From the NCBI GenBank assembly GCA_001566295.1, contig KQ964256.1, positions 186,001-250,000 of the forward strand: a stretch of 64,000 nt of DNA, given 5' to 3'. Each line of letters begins with the position of its first letter. Positions within the stretch are counted from its first letter, which is position 1. The translations under genes and the position numbers were made by a program. A model generated the notes under the pieces. It was not told the DNA's origin, did not search any database, and worked only from the letters and a program-made list of their open reading frames with translations. This stretch comes from Microdochium bolleyi. Lineage: Eukaryota > Ascomycota > Sordariomycetes > Xylariales > Microdochiaceae. Of the stretch, positions 10,864-21,931 are shown piece after piece.

Positions 10864-12812
10864 ATGGCCTCCCCTATTGAAAAACAGCCGTCTTCGGAAC
10901 CAGCCGCCACAGGCAGCCGGCCGGAAAGCGTCGGCGACAAGCAGCAGCCCGGCGTCGAGGAATCGCGCCACGGCGAGATCGTCGACGGCACGTACACGCC
11001 CGAGGAGGAGCGGCAGGTGCTGCGCAAGATCGACTGCGTCATCCTGCCTATGATGTGCTTCGTCTTCTTCATGCAGTACCTCGACAAGCAGAGTCTGAGC
11101 TATGCTTCGGTAAGTCTCGACAAAGATAATAAGCCATCCGTTATCATCGCCTTCGAAACTTCAGGAACAACAGCTGACCAGGTCGACACTGTATCAGATC
11201 TTTGGACTCATCCCTGACCTCGGGATGACGAGTGTCCAGTACTCATGGTGCTCCTCCATCTTCTACGTCGGTATGTGACGATGACCAACTATCATGCCAT
11301 GCAGCATGCTCTGATACTGACCACGCAATAGGCCAACTCGTCGCCGAGTATCCCTTCATCTACCTCATGTCCAAGCTGCCGTTGACGAAGTTTGTCGGCG
11401 CTACTGTGTAAGCATGGCCGAAAATTGTGCTCGAAGCTCACACGGCCACAGCTGACATTCTGTTTCACTCGCAGCATCGTCTGGGGCTCCGTATGCCTTT
11501 GCCTGGCCGCGCCGAAGAATTTTGCCGGGTTTGCGGCTGTCCGCTTCCTGCTCGGCTTCACTGAGGGCGCAGTCTCGCCGGCCTTTGTCACAATGACATC
11601 CATCTGGTACCAGAAGAACGAGCACGCCAGCAGGACTGCGTGAGTGACCTCCCCATTTCCACACGCTACACGCAGCTGACCCAGCTCCACACCGCTCCAG
11701 CCTCTGGGTCTCCATGAACGGCATTGCCCAGGTCTTCGGGTGCCTCATCATGTACGGCATCGGCAAGAACTCGTCGCTCGCCCTGGCGCCCTGGCGCACC
11801 ATGTTCCTCGTCTGCGGCGCCATGACGCTCTTCGCAGGCCTGCTGTTCTACTTCCTCATGCCCAACGGGCCCAAGGACGCGTGGTTCCTCACGCCCCGCG
11901 AGAAGGAGGTGCTGTCCCTGCGCATGGCCCGAGACCGCGACGGCGGCGACAAGACGTCCTTCTCGACTGCACAGCTCGCCGAGGCGCTCCGGGACCCGAA
12001 ATCGTGGTTTGTTTTCTGGTTCGGCGTGCTGGTGACGATGCAGTCGCCCGTGCTCACGTTCGCCTCGCTCGTCATCAACACCATCGGCTACGACAGGTAC
12101 CAGACCATGCTGTACACGGCGCCCTCGGGCGCCATCCAGGTGGCCTTCCTATGGGTCGGCGTCTTCCTGTGCTGGCTGTTCCCCCGCGACCGCACGCTCG
12201 TCGTGCTCGCGCTCATCATCCCCCCGCTCATCGGCAATGTGCTGCTCATGAAGCTGTCGCTCGATTCTGGATGGGGCATGATTGCCGCATCGTGGATGGT
12301 GAGTCTTCCCCTCGCTAGTTTCCCTTGCCCTTTGGCCTGACGACCTTGAGGTGTTGCCATTCAACATTCGGGGTGATATTGTTCACAATTTGAACCATAC
12401 TAACATCAATTCAACACAGGCCTCCTGTATCACAGCAGTCATGTCCCCGCTGCTCTCCCTCACCGCGTCCAACGTCAAGGGTAACACGAAGCGCTCCGTC
12501 GTGAGCTGCATGTTCTTCATCGGCTACTGCGCCGGCTGCATCGCGTCCCCGCAGCTCTGGACCGAGAAGCCGCGCTACACCAACGGCGTCGTGACTGCGC
12601 TGGTGACGTGGTGCCTGCTTTTCGTCGTCGTCATCGCGTACCGGGTGGTCTGCCAGCGGGATAACGCCTGGCGGGACAAGGTGCTCGCCGAGCGCGGAGA
12701 GAGCCTGGATGGCCCGCGCAGCGCGGAGGAGAGCGTGGTGCTGGACAAGAATGGCCTGCCGAAGACGGATCTGACGGATAAGGAGGACCTGTGGTTCAGA
12801 TATAGCTACTAA
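10864..12812 (+). CDS. MFS permease, Dal5/allantoate (anion:cation symporter) type
   Basis: Six exons (10864-11109, 11198-11270, 11332-11407, 11475-11639, 11701-12298, 12420-12812) give 516 residues with 12 predicted membrane segments. Diagnostic pieces are MQYLDKQSLSYAS then IFGLIPDLGM, YSWCSSIFYVGQLVAEYP, RFLLGFTEGAVSPAF, FWFGVLVTMQSPVLTFASL and the C-terminal NVKGNTKRSVV, all usual in the fungal allantoate/nicotinate/pantothenate permease group. The role is proton-coupled import of a small organic anion at the plasma membrane; the substrate cannot be read from sequence. All introns are GT-AG and in phase. It is divergent from the amidohydrolase, whose substrate it may import. Confidence 0.9.
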
Positions 12813-13327
12813 GTATGGGTCCATGGGCTTAGAATATCGGGAGGTGTGGCACGAGGGTTTGTCTTGTTGTGCCTGTATCGAAAAGAGACCATCATAGACC
12901 TAGAGCACGAAATTGATTATCCTTCCGTTTATATTTACACATTGCTCGTAATGAAGCAGAGAAGTGGTACAACCCATTCAAGTATCGTGGTTTCCCTATG
13001 AGCCACAAAGAGGCAGTACTTGTTCCCCAATTAACAGCACACCATTGACTTCCCACTTCCACACGAGGGCTTGATCTTGGGGTGCCCTCTCTAGAACAGA
13101 GTCACTGTGAGCTCAATCTCCTCCTCTGGAGGCTGGCTTGTTACGGGTAGGGACGGTAGTCTCCACTTTACTCGCACCTGATCAAGCTCAGGGGCTAAGC
13201 AAAGAAATGCTTTCTCAACGGTCCCATTAGTCGCCACTCTCGCGTGCATTGCTCCTGGCGACTATCTACCGCCCGTTTGAATTATATACCGTGTTATCTT
13301 TCATGATTCTCAACCAATCATGTTACA
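12813..13327. other. Intergenic, no gene recognised
   Basis: Contains the 3' end of the permease transcript and the 5' flank of the tRNA gene. No open frame with family features. Confidence 0.6.
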
Positions 13328-13332
13328 GCGGG

Positions 13333-13364
<32 letters not shown>

Positions 13365-13420
13365 TCTCAACTTCGGTTTCTGTCATCTGAAGGTCGTGTG
13401 TTCGATCCACACTCACCGCA
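13328..13420 (+). tRNA. tRNA-Phe (GAA) with a 20-nt intron
   Basis: The sequence folds as a tRNA: acceptor strand GCGGGGA, D-arm GCTC..GAGC, anticodon stem TCAGA/TCTGA, T-arm GTGTG-TTCGATC-CACAC and discriminator A at 13420. The anticodon GAA is at 13361-13363, and an intron at 13365-13384 follows nucleotide 37, the standard position. The mature length is 73 nt. One acceptor-stem pair is broken: G at position 5 faces A at 68. This is tolerable but unusual, so reduced function cannot be excluded. Confidence 0.93.
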
Positions 13421-13952
13421 GCGTAATAGAGCATCGTAGGATGTTGTCTCTTTTGTCTTGGGGTCATTCTTTTTGCTAGGAAAACAAAAAGTTGCAGAAT
13501 GGTGAGAAAAGGCTGTCCTTCTTTTGTGCTCCGTTGCGTGATTGTTCCTTCCCTTCCGCGGGCTGTGCTTCTGTTCTGGCAGGCTCGGGAACGTACCTTC
13601 CGATTGTGGTCCTGTTGTAATCCCTTGGGACTCCCGGCAGATCCGTATTTGTTTTATGCATTGATGACTGAAGGTCGACCGCACCGAAACATTCATTTCT
13701 GATTTTCTATAAATTGTTTCTTTGGGTTAAGCACTCTGCCAAGTCCTGTCTTTATTCCGTGGTTGCTTCTGTCCCAAAGGCTGCCCTCTCTTTGTTACCT
13801 TTCTAGGGGCTGTTGTTTTTTCTCTCCCACTGGTGTCCTCCCGTCATAGGCAGTTGAGATGATGACGCCGTTTAGTCGGATAGGAAATCCTTTTGTAACG
13901 AGCATCGAACGCTGCCATCAAGCATGAGTAGAGACTGTCCTCCTTGTTGTGC
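13421..13952. other. Intergenic, no gene recognised
   Basis: T-rich 530-bp region between the tRNA gene and the 3' end of the HET gene. A T run directly after the tRNA is not obvious. Open frames on the minus strand here read through the tRNA and are spurious. Confidence 0.55.
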
Positions 13953-16254
13953 TTAGACAATAACAACAGTCTGCTCCACCCAAGCCTCGTTCCGGATCTC
14001 CTCCACCACCTCGTTCGCCGCTCTCACCCCTCTGCCCCACGCACCCTTTGGCGCACATTGATACTGAAGCGTTTCCTCTAGTCGATCCAACCAAGACATC
14101 ACAGCTGGTGATGCCGCGTCATCCATATTGATGTAGTGCAGCTCGACCGTGCCAACTCTGCGATATACGTTCCTTCCCCCTGTAGCGTCACTAGTGTTCT
14201 CAAGTACAAGCAAGTAGAGGCCCTGCTGTTCAAGCACCTGTAGTAGTGCGAAGTGGCCTTCACGTGGGGACGCGTACCGCGGATCGACGACCCCAGCGCT
14301 GTCCCGCTCGACGAGTCCGGAGAGATGGCGTTCCAGCTCTGTGACTTTCGTGTCCAGCTTGTCCCAGTCGCTGACATAGAGCCTGGACACTTTCTTGAGC
14401 GGACCTGTGATCATGATGCTGCTACCATGCTTCACTGCGCCATAGGGCTGTCGCTGGTCAATCAGTTCCAGATGGACAGCATCGATCCTCGACAACGGGT
14501 GGATGTCTTCCTGGATGAAACGAATAGCTCCGCAGTGGACGTCTCCCTGGCTGGAACGAATAGCTTCGCAGTAGACGTCTTCTTTGCTGCAAGGAATAGC
14601 TTTGCATTCAAGGCTAGCCCAGCTCCAAGATGGGAAAGTGTCGCCCGGCCCGTCGGACTTCAGGGTAGTCAGAGGCAGAAGTCGGTTGCAACCAGGGCGC
14701 CACATGAGCCCACGTATCAGATCAGGCTTCCACAGGCCAGCCACGTACCCGTCGCATCTGATCATCCTGCTGTACATCTCGGCAAGACCCGACAGCGCGA
14801 CGAGGCGATCGCTGATATTGGTGAAGTCCCTGGGCATAAACTCCGCCACGAGCGCGTACCAGAGTCGAAAGGTGTCCGGATGTGAAAGTTGGCCTGAGTT
14901 CCAAGTTGTGGGCAGATATCGCCGAAATGTTTTGAGTCTCACGAAGTTGGTCAGTTCGCCGTCCCAAAACCATGACGACCCAAAGTCTAGGTCACCCTCC
15001 AAGCACCTGACTCGATTGGTGACCCCCGACAGACTCTTCGTCATGCCCCGCTCGAATATTTGCTTATCGCAGCACTGCCACATGATCTGCGAAGACGTGT
15101 AGTAGAGGACCCGGTTGGGCAGGAGGCCCTCCTGCATCGTCCAGCCGCGGCGCGCCCATGGCGCATTGGGCCTGTCGTTAGCCTCGTCCCATTGTCGGGA
15201 CAGGAACACTTTTCGATTCTTCCTCCCCCGTGCGCCAACTGTAGTCCGGCCGATGCGAACGTAGTGAAGTTTTCGCTTGCCCAGGAATCCCTCTTTGACA
15301 GAGGCCGCGTTGGCAACAACCAGTGTCAACTCCGAACCGCCGTAGACTTCGTTCATCCGGGTGGACTCTTCAGCCCACTCGGTCCCTTTGGCGTCCTGCA
15401 CGATACAGAGAGCATCGACCCAGATATACGGTATCCCGAGACCCCTGGTAACATGTATTGCATCTCGTATTGTTGCGTCGAGCCTGGACAGAGGTATTCC
15501 ATTGTGCATCGTCTCTAGAGTGTCCGTGGTAAGTTTCATCGAGGGTTCCGTGCCCCAGCAGTAACTCAAAGATAGCCACCGAACCTGGCCGGACAAGCAG
15601 GCAGTGTTCACCAAGAATGGATCTTGACCGCCTCTGTGGACACTGATAAGGCGTTTCGGCGGTCGCTGCAGTCCAGATCTCGGCTGACAGTGGGGATGGT
15701 TCTCTCTGCAGTCCTTTAACCAGCTGTGTGCAAGTCCAAGAATCTGGGGAGAGCCCGGATCACTTTTGATCATTCTCAGGATCGGTGGACACTCGTCTTC
15801 TGTGACGTTCGAGTCCTGCAGGAGTGATTCGACTACGCACGCATTAAAATCTGATAACTGACCCATACACTCCTGGAAACTCACTATCAGACGCATCCAT
15901 CGACACATCGAGCCCGCACAGTTCTGCCTGTATCCCGTCCTGATCGATCCACACGTTGATGCGGTTGTGCATGCCGACGCCGAAGACAATCGGATGCCCG
16001 CGGGCGATCTCGACGTCGGAGACTCGTTTCTTTTCGAAGGCCCTGTAGAGGATTTTACAGAGCTTGCAGTCTTTACCAGACTTTTGCAGCGCGAATATGT
16101 CGTCGTGATGTTTGTATGTTGGCAGATGGACCGGCTTACCGTGCACCCCATTTCTGTCGGCGCTCGGCGCGGACTGTCTGCCTTGGCACTCCAGCAGCGA
16201 GTCCTGCAACAGGACTCCGAAGTCTAGACCTTTGCATTTCTTGCAAAGTTGCAT
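13953..16254 (-). CDS. HET-domain (heterokaryon incompatibility) protein
   Basis: Start ATG is at 16254 (MQLCKKCKGLDF). The N-terminus has the CxxC region and VHLPTYKHHDDIFALQKSG, usual before a HET domain. The HET domain follows with YCWG, IWVDALCIVQD, the SELTLVVANA block and RGWTMQEGLLPNRVLYYT. HET proteins trigger cell death upon non-self recognition after hyphal fusion. The two long frames meet near 15870 out of phase. A 34-nt segment (15851-15884, GTGAGT..ATCAG) restores the frame and gives 755 residues, but this is shorter than normal fungal introns and lacks a clear branch point, so a true frameshift is possible. The C-terminal half carries a three-unit 12-residue repeat. Confidence 0.82.
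14501..14608 (-). repeat. Three 36-bp coding tandem repeats in the HET gene
   Basis: Units 14501-14536, 14537-14572 and 14573-14608 encode, on the minus strand, variants of a 12-residue block built on C(K/E/G)AI followed by (Q/K)(E/G)D(V/I). The units have diverged at several bases yet keep frame, so the array expanded within the coding sequence some time ago. Confidence 0.85.
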
Positions 16255-17131
16255 GTTTGTTTTCGATTTCAAGGGGCCTCAGGAGGCAATACTGGGGGGT
16301 GTGCTGAAGTCTGCGACAGCTAAGGTAGACTGGAAGGTGCAGGTTGAGAGGCGATTGATGTCTGTTTGCGAAGGGCGCAGGTCATTGTGCCTTGGGAGGC
16401 CCCTGAAGAGGGGAGAGGCTCAGAATCAGACGAGGCAATATGCGAACCAGATTGCCTCGCTATGCCTTGGGTGCCTTGCTTGTTGCTAGTGGCGCTTAGA
16501 GCCAACAGATCCCGGCGCATCTACATCCAATAAGCGTAGCTGTTTGTTCTTGTTGGAGAACTTTCTGCATTACGCAGTGCTTAAGCACCCTCGCAAGCCT
16601 TGAAATTCCTGCACGGTGGCTCATTCAGCTAGGCTTGGAAACCACGGTTATCAAAAGTTGACACCATGAGGATGAAGACTTCATCTCTGCCCCTTCCATC
16701 TTCGATCCAGGTGACTTGGAGAGCCTGGCTAAGGCCGGCCACGAAGAAATCAAGAGAGCGGTTCTGGCCCAAAAGAATCATTGATTGGACGAGTCTAGCT
16801 CTCTGGGCACTGGTCAAGGCTAGTGGAGAGTTTCATGACGTGATTGCAGCACGGCAATCAGGCATAAAAAAGAGTCATGGTGACTGTGCAGCGGTAATGG
16901 CACAGTGCATCATACAATCATGCTAGATCACGTGGACTTAGCCAGAACTCCTCCGGACAGTACCATAATGACGGCCCGGGGATCAGAAATGGAAGGATTC
17001 GGGAGATTCATTCGTTATTATCATGCTCATCTTCCGCTGCTTAACAACCGCCTCGAGAGCTTCCATCATCTCCGCTTAGTGCAAGCTCCGCCTGTTTTCC
17101 ACAGCGTGGAGTACTGTAGAGTGTGGACGTA
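16255..17131. other. Intergenic with one orphan exon-like fragment
   Basis: No complete gene was found. At 16662-16784 on the plus strand there is a 40-codon frame (HHEDEDFISAPSIFDPGD and on to a TGA) with the acidic, helical character of a real C-terminal exon, but no start or matching upstream exon. It may be a relic of a decayed gene. Confidence 0.4.
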
Positions 17132-20100
17132 TCAAGCTTTGATACCCCGGGACGACCTCAAGCGTTTGTCGCCTTGCAGGCCTCGATCTCCAACTCGCGG
17201 CTTGTGCCACGACTCAACATCGTTGTCATCGCGTTGCCCGTGACGGATTGGTCGGAACTTGCCACCGAGGCTAAGATCTCCCATCGTCCGCACCAAGAAA
17301 TTCTGCAGGGCCGGGAAAGAGTGCACATGATCCCTGATGAGCTCGAGGACCTTCGGGTCTAGGCCCGACTCAAACCCAGCTCGGAGTACTCTGACGAGTT
17401 TGATACCTGTCCACTTCCCGGGTTTGTTGTAGTTTTTCAGAGCTTCCATCAGACAGATAAAACCCACCGAGGGAAGTACTTCGGCCTGCTGCTTTGTTTG
17501 AAGCCCACCCTGTCGATCACCGTAATCATGGTGCCACGACAGAAGCACTGGTGTGGAATGCTTGTCTTCGGCCTCCATTCTTGACAGCACCCGCGAGCTT
17601 GCAGGGGGGAGGACATGGTAGCGCGACAGCTCCTCCTGCATTTTGACGTTCCCACGCTCGTTGGCCAGATCGAGGACCTCGCTATAGTCCGTAGTCAGCC
17701 AGGCTCCCTTCTCGAGCAGCGCATGAGCCATGTCAACACGATCAAATGCAACAGCTTGGTAAAGTGCGCTGACGTATCTGCCGCCGGACCCGAAGAGCCT
17801 CGCCCTGCGATCGAGAAGTAGCTGCATGGCCTCAAAGTGCCCGCCCACAACCGCCGCGATGAGTGCCGTGCTGTGCTCGCCCGCCACGGCATCGATGCGA
17901 GCGCCATCCTCGAGTAGCATGCGCATAGCACCGACGTTCCCCAGAGCAGCTGCTGCCTGCAGCGGAGTGCCGTAGAAGGCACAACGCGCATCGGCGTGTT
18001 TGGCGTCCCAGATCGCAGCCTCGATCTGCCGCTCACTGCCATGCAGAAGCGCGTCCACGATGTGGTCGCCTGGCATGGCAAGGCGCGTGCCCAGATTCTC
18101 TGCGATGATTTCTTCTTCGCCAAGAGAAGGCGCATGGCGACTGAGGCTGTCGAAACTCGAACTGTTGATGAAATCGTCCAGCTTCCATGGCTTCACCGTA
18201 CTCGGGATGTCCAGCTCATGGTTGTTGACAACATACGTCTGCGCCAGCACTTCCACAGTCTGACCATCATCTGTGTTGATCATGGCAAGAGCAGGTTTTC
18301 GTGCAATCTGAGTTCTTTGCCAGACATTTGAAAGGCTTTCTGGACGCCTGTACTTTTGAAATGCAGCATTAGGCCCCCCGCTCTCGTACAAGTGATCGAG
18401 GCATGCTAGAGCCTCCTCTGACAGTCCGTAGACGAGGAATCCCGTTGTTTGGGCCCGTAGATCTGGTCGGAGGTAGGCCAGACTCTTACCGGGCAAGCGA
18501 AAGCGCGCGAAGCCCTCGATCAGCGCTGGCGTCATGTGTCGCGTTGCTTCGAGCAACGAGAGCTCAATGCCGCCCCAGTCCGCGGCAGTTGTGCGTAGCC
18601 GCAAGCCCTGCTCTTTTGAATAGTGCCCATCCGGATTCATCAGCTTGTTTGCCTGGCTTCGTAGGATGCTGGGGAACATGAGCGAGCCGTAGACAAACAA
18701 TGGACAGCTCGCGCTTCGCTCACGACATTGAAGCTCGTGGGGTGAGAACCTGTTTTGGGATGCTGGGAACAATCAGTCAAATGATCTTATCGACATGCCA
18801 GCGAGCGGGTATTATTTCGACCGGCTTACCTAGAACATAAGATGGCGCGTAGGTCCCTGACGGGATACCACGTTCTCGGCACTGCCGAGAAGAGTTCCCG
18901 TCTACTTTGAGGACGCCCACGTCTCGAGGCATCTCAGCCTTGATACTGTAGCGGATGCCCTCGTGCGCTGGTTTTGTAGGTCTTGCAAAGGTTCCATCTC
19001 TCAGATAAGGGGCAACACTTCCCATAGCGGCTCTGTCATCAGAATCTGCGAATCTAACCACCTTCGGCCTCCCTGTCAACTGAAACCGCCCGGTCTGCTC
19101 ATCGAGGCGCATAGGCGTCTTTGATTGTTGCGTTTCTCCACAGAGACTGGTCCGGCCAAAGTCGTGAACCAGATGCCGGTCGCGAATGTGCGTTCTCAAA
19201 GCCTCGAGGCTGGAGAAAGTCGCGAGTTCCTCATCAGTCTGTGACCCACACTTGGGCCACTGGCATTGTGCTGGAAAGTCGCATTTTGGTAACGATTGTA
19301 AGAGTACGGCGCTGCTCTTGTCGCTTTCGTGGCCCTCGACTAAAGTTGCCTCTCCCTTATAGCTGGTCTGAGTGATGTCCCTCATCGGTTGAGTTACATC
19401 TTCGATTATGTGCCGCGGATCGGATGGAGTATTGCGCCACACGACCATGGTCGTGGTGTCCGCGTCCTCAACAGATGGTATCGCGTAGTTCTTGGAAATG
19501 GGCTCGTCATGGACGATCGGGTGCAGCGATCCTCTGTCATTTTCGGACAGGGTGGTCGTATCGCCTTCAGCTAACGGTACTGCTGACTCGCAAGGCTGGA
19601 AGAATTCCCCCGGGCTGGTGCCGTGGCTTATCTCGGCATGCGAATCCAAGCATTTGGGACCAGCGATGAGTCTATCGCTGCAGCATAGCCCCTGATATGG
19701 CCCTTCGAGCTTGAAGATGCGGCGGACGAGGTCGCGAGCCGTCAGTCGATCTTCTTTCCTCGTCTGGCACAGCGCCTCCGTGATGTCCACGAGCATGGTG
19801 TCGTCGATGTGAATGCCAGTTGTGACCGTGCTCGGTGCAGACAACAAGCTTCGCAGACGTGTGAACCATGCTGCTAGCGCCGGCTCATTTTCATGATATG
19901 CTGTTGACCCAGTCCCATTGCGAGGGTCTCTGAAGAACTCATGCAGGTCAGACATGGAGTTTCCGGCCAAGACGGTAAGCATCTCGACAAAGACACAGCC
20001 GAGCGACCACATATCGCTTGCGTCCGTGCGTGTCTAGACAATATTGGTGTCAGCTTGCAGCTCGGTGCCGGCTGTTTGTGGCTGGGGAGCAATACTCACG

Positions 20101-21593
20101 CCTGTAATCGTCTCTATTGGAGCGTACCTCTTTGAGAAGAACTTCAAGCTGGGGTTTGTTACAATCTCTCCTGTATCGTCCATTGTTGTATTGTGCCATA
20201 GCTGAGCGGTACCAAAGTCCGTGAGATACACGGTGCTACCCTTCACCAAAATGTTCTTTGGCTTGATGTCTTTGTGTTGGACTTTCCTGACCGAGTTGTT
20301 GTGCAGGTAGTCGACAGCAGTCGCGATGCAGCCAAAAAAGTTCCTGATCCGCATCTGTCGGTCGGCTACACTAGACGGGCCCGACAGGGACGCCTCAAGA
20401 AATGCAGCCAGGTCTTGGTCTGCAACAGGCTGCATAAGGATACCCACCGTCCTCGCATCAGTGTATGAGCCGACAACCTTGACGATGTGTTGGTGGTCGA
20501 CTAATTTCAATACCTGTAGTTCGTTCTCGAACAGCTTTAGTATCCGCTTGTCCTTGGTGTCGTCAATGTGTTGCCGTGGTATCGTCTTCAGCGCGTATCT
20601 GCGCAAGCTGTTCTTGCCCACGACCAGGTCGACCTGGGACCGGTAGATTTGCGATCCTCCCTGACCCAATCGCCGGACAGTGTCGAAAAACTTGGATTGT
20701 GCGTCGCCGTGGCAGTTCTGATGCCTCGCCCTGCCAGACTCAAGCCGCACCCCTTGCCCGTCCAACACGTTTGCCTGGTACTCCAAGAACCGCTTCCGGT
20801 GGTCTCCCGTCAGGGAATCTGGGAGGTTGTCTTCTGTGTACGGCAAGAAAAAGTCACTGCGCTCGTCGGTGACGAAAGCGTCCATGTGCTGCTCGAGTCC
20901 GATCATGTATAGCACCACATATGTACGCGGGCGGAGCGCCCATTGCTCCTTGCCGCGCAGCTTGAGCAGCGTTGTGATTTTGTTGAACTCCTGATCTCGA
21001 AGGCGAATATGCTGTGACCGCCTATGTGTTTGCTGTTGAAGAGACACAGGAAGGATTGCGTGCAATCTTTCCAGGAATTCGGCGTGCGAAATGATGAAGT
21101 CGCTCACGGCGCTCTCCAACATGTTGCTCGCAGCCCGTTGCAGAGCTGGACGGACTTCGTCCCAGACGCACGCTGGACCCATTTTGTCAACGTTTTTTTG
21201 CAGGCGTTTGTGAACGACTTGAAATTGACAATGGAGTTGCCGCCAGGCAATGGGAAGGTCTTCAAAACAAAGAGAACAATTGAGGTCGCGCCATAGCCTC
21301 CTATGTCTCACAAGCCATACGCGACCATATTTTGCCACTTGATCTTGGCATTGTTGAAATACTGCCTCGCGAGGCTGTTGGGGGTGGCTGCACTGCAGGC
21401 TTTCCAAGGCTGTGCTTGTTGATTGATCACTCCTGTGCAGCTGGAGGACCAAGTCGCAATGCCCTGTTTTGCTCCGTACCACACTTAAGGGGCCATGGTA
21501 GACATAATGCTGACGGTGATTGGAAATGCCTTTCCTGATCGGGCAGTCTGCTGATGGTCTGGAGCTGAGTATGACGCCGCTCGACATTAGCAT
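17132..21593 (-). CDS. Kinase - C2H2 finger - GGCT-like - ankyrin fusion protein
   Basis: Three exons (21593-20100, 20033-18830, 18762-17132) join in frame through 66- and 67-nt GT-AG introns to give 1442 residues. Residues 1-300 are helical with no known domain. A protein kinase domain follows, with Gly loop LGQGGSQ (309-315), Lys336, HKD at 440-442 with Asn447, DFG at 459-461 and YAPIE at 490-494, so it should be active. A C2H2-type finger lies at C755/C760/H780/H785. A gamma-glutamylcyclotransferase/AIG2-like fold starts at about 921 (LFVYGSLMFPS) and retains an acidic residue in LDHLYESGG. Ankyrin-like repeats follow at about 1130-1330 (GTPLQAAAALGNVGAMRMLLEDGA). It is head to head with a HeLo-kinase gene. 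The start is uncertain: ATG 21593 or 21587, and the first 100 residues are weak. Confidence 0.8.
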
Positions 21594-21931
21594 GGGGGCT
21601 GAATTCTGCCTTGCAGGATTCACAGCCCCCTTCGCATATGCAAGCCACCGAGATCATCGGCATCAATCGAGGTCTAGAGCTCCGGACGTCTTTCTTTCTC
21701 GGCATTTGACTGTCTGCTTCTCGAACCCATTTGACTGTGTGATTTTTGACATCTGCCCGGAGCTCAAGGTGAAAGGCAAACGCTACCCGAGTATTCACAC
21801 AGTTCTAAATCGTCATCCATTCTTGGCTAGGTTAATCACCGCCAAACATCGACATCGCCACATTGTGTTCGGAAAGCGAAGCGGTTAAGGACAGCCCCCA
21901 AGACTACCATAATCGCTCGGAAGCCTCCATA
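21594..21931. promoter_or_regulatory. Bidirectional promoter of the kinase-GGCT and HeLo genes
   Basis: 338 bp separate the two divergent ATGs at 21593 and 21932. No convincing gene lies between them. The short shared spacer suggests co-expression of the two proteins. No TATA box was identified. Confidence 0.5.

Noticed and set aside
13367..13696. 109-codon minus-strand frame overlapping the tRNA gene
   Set aside because: It reads antisense through the tRNA-Phe gene; such frames are a common annotation artefact.
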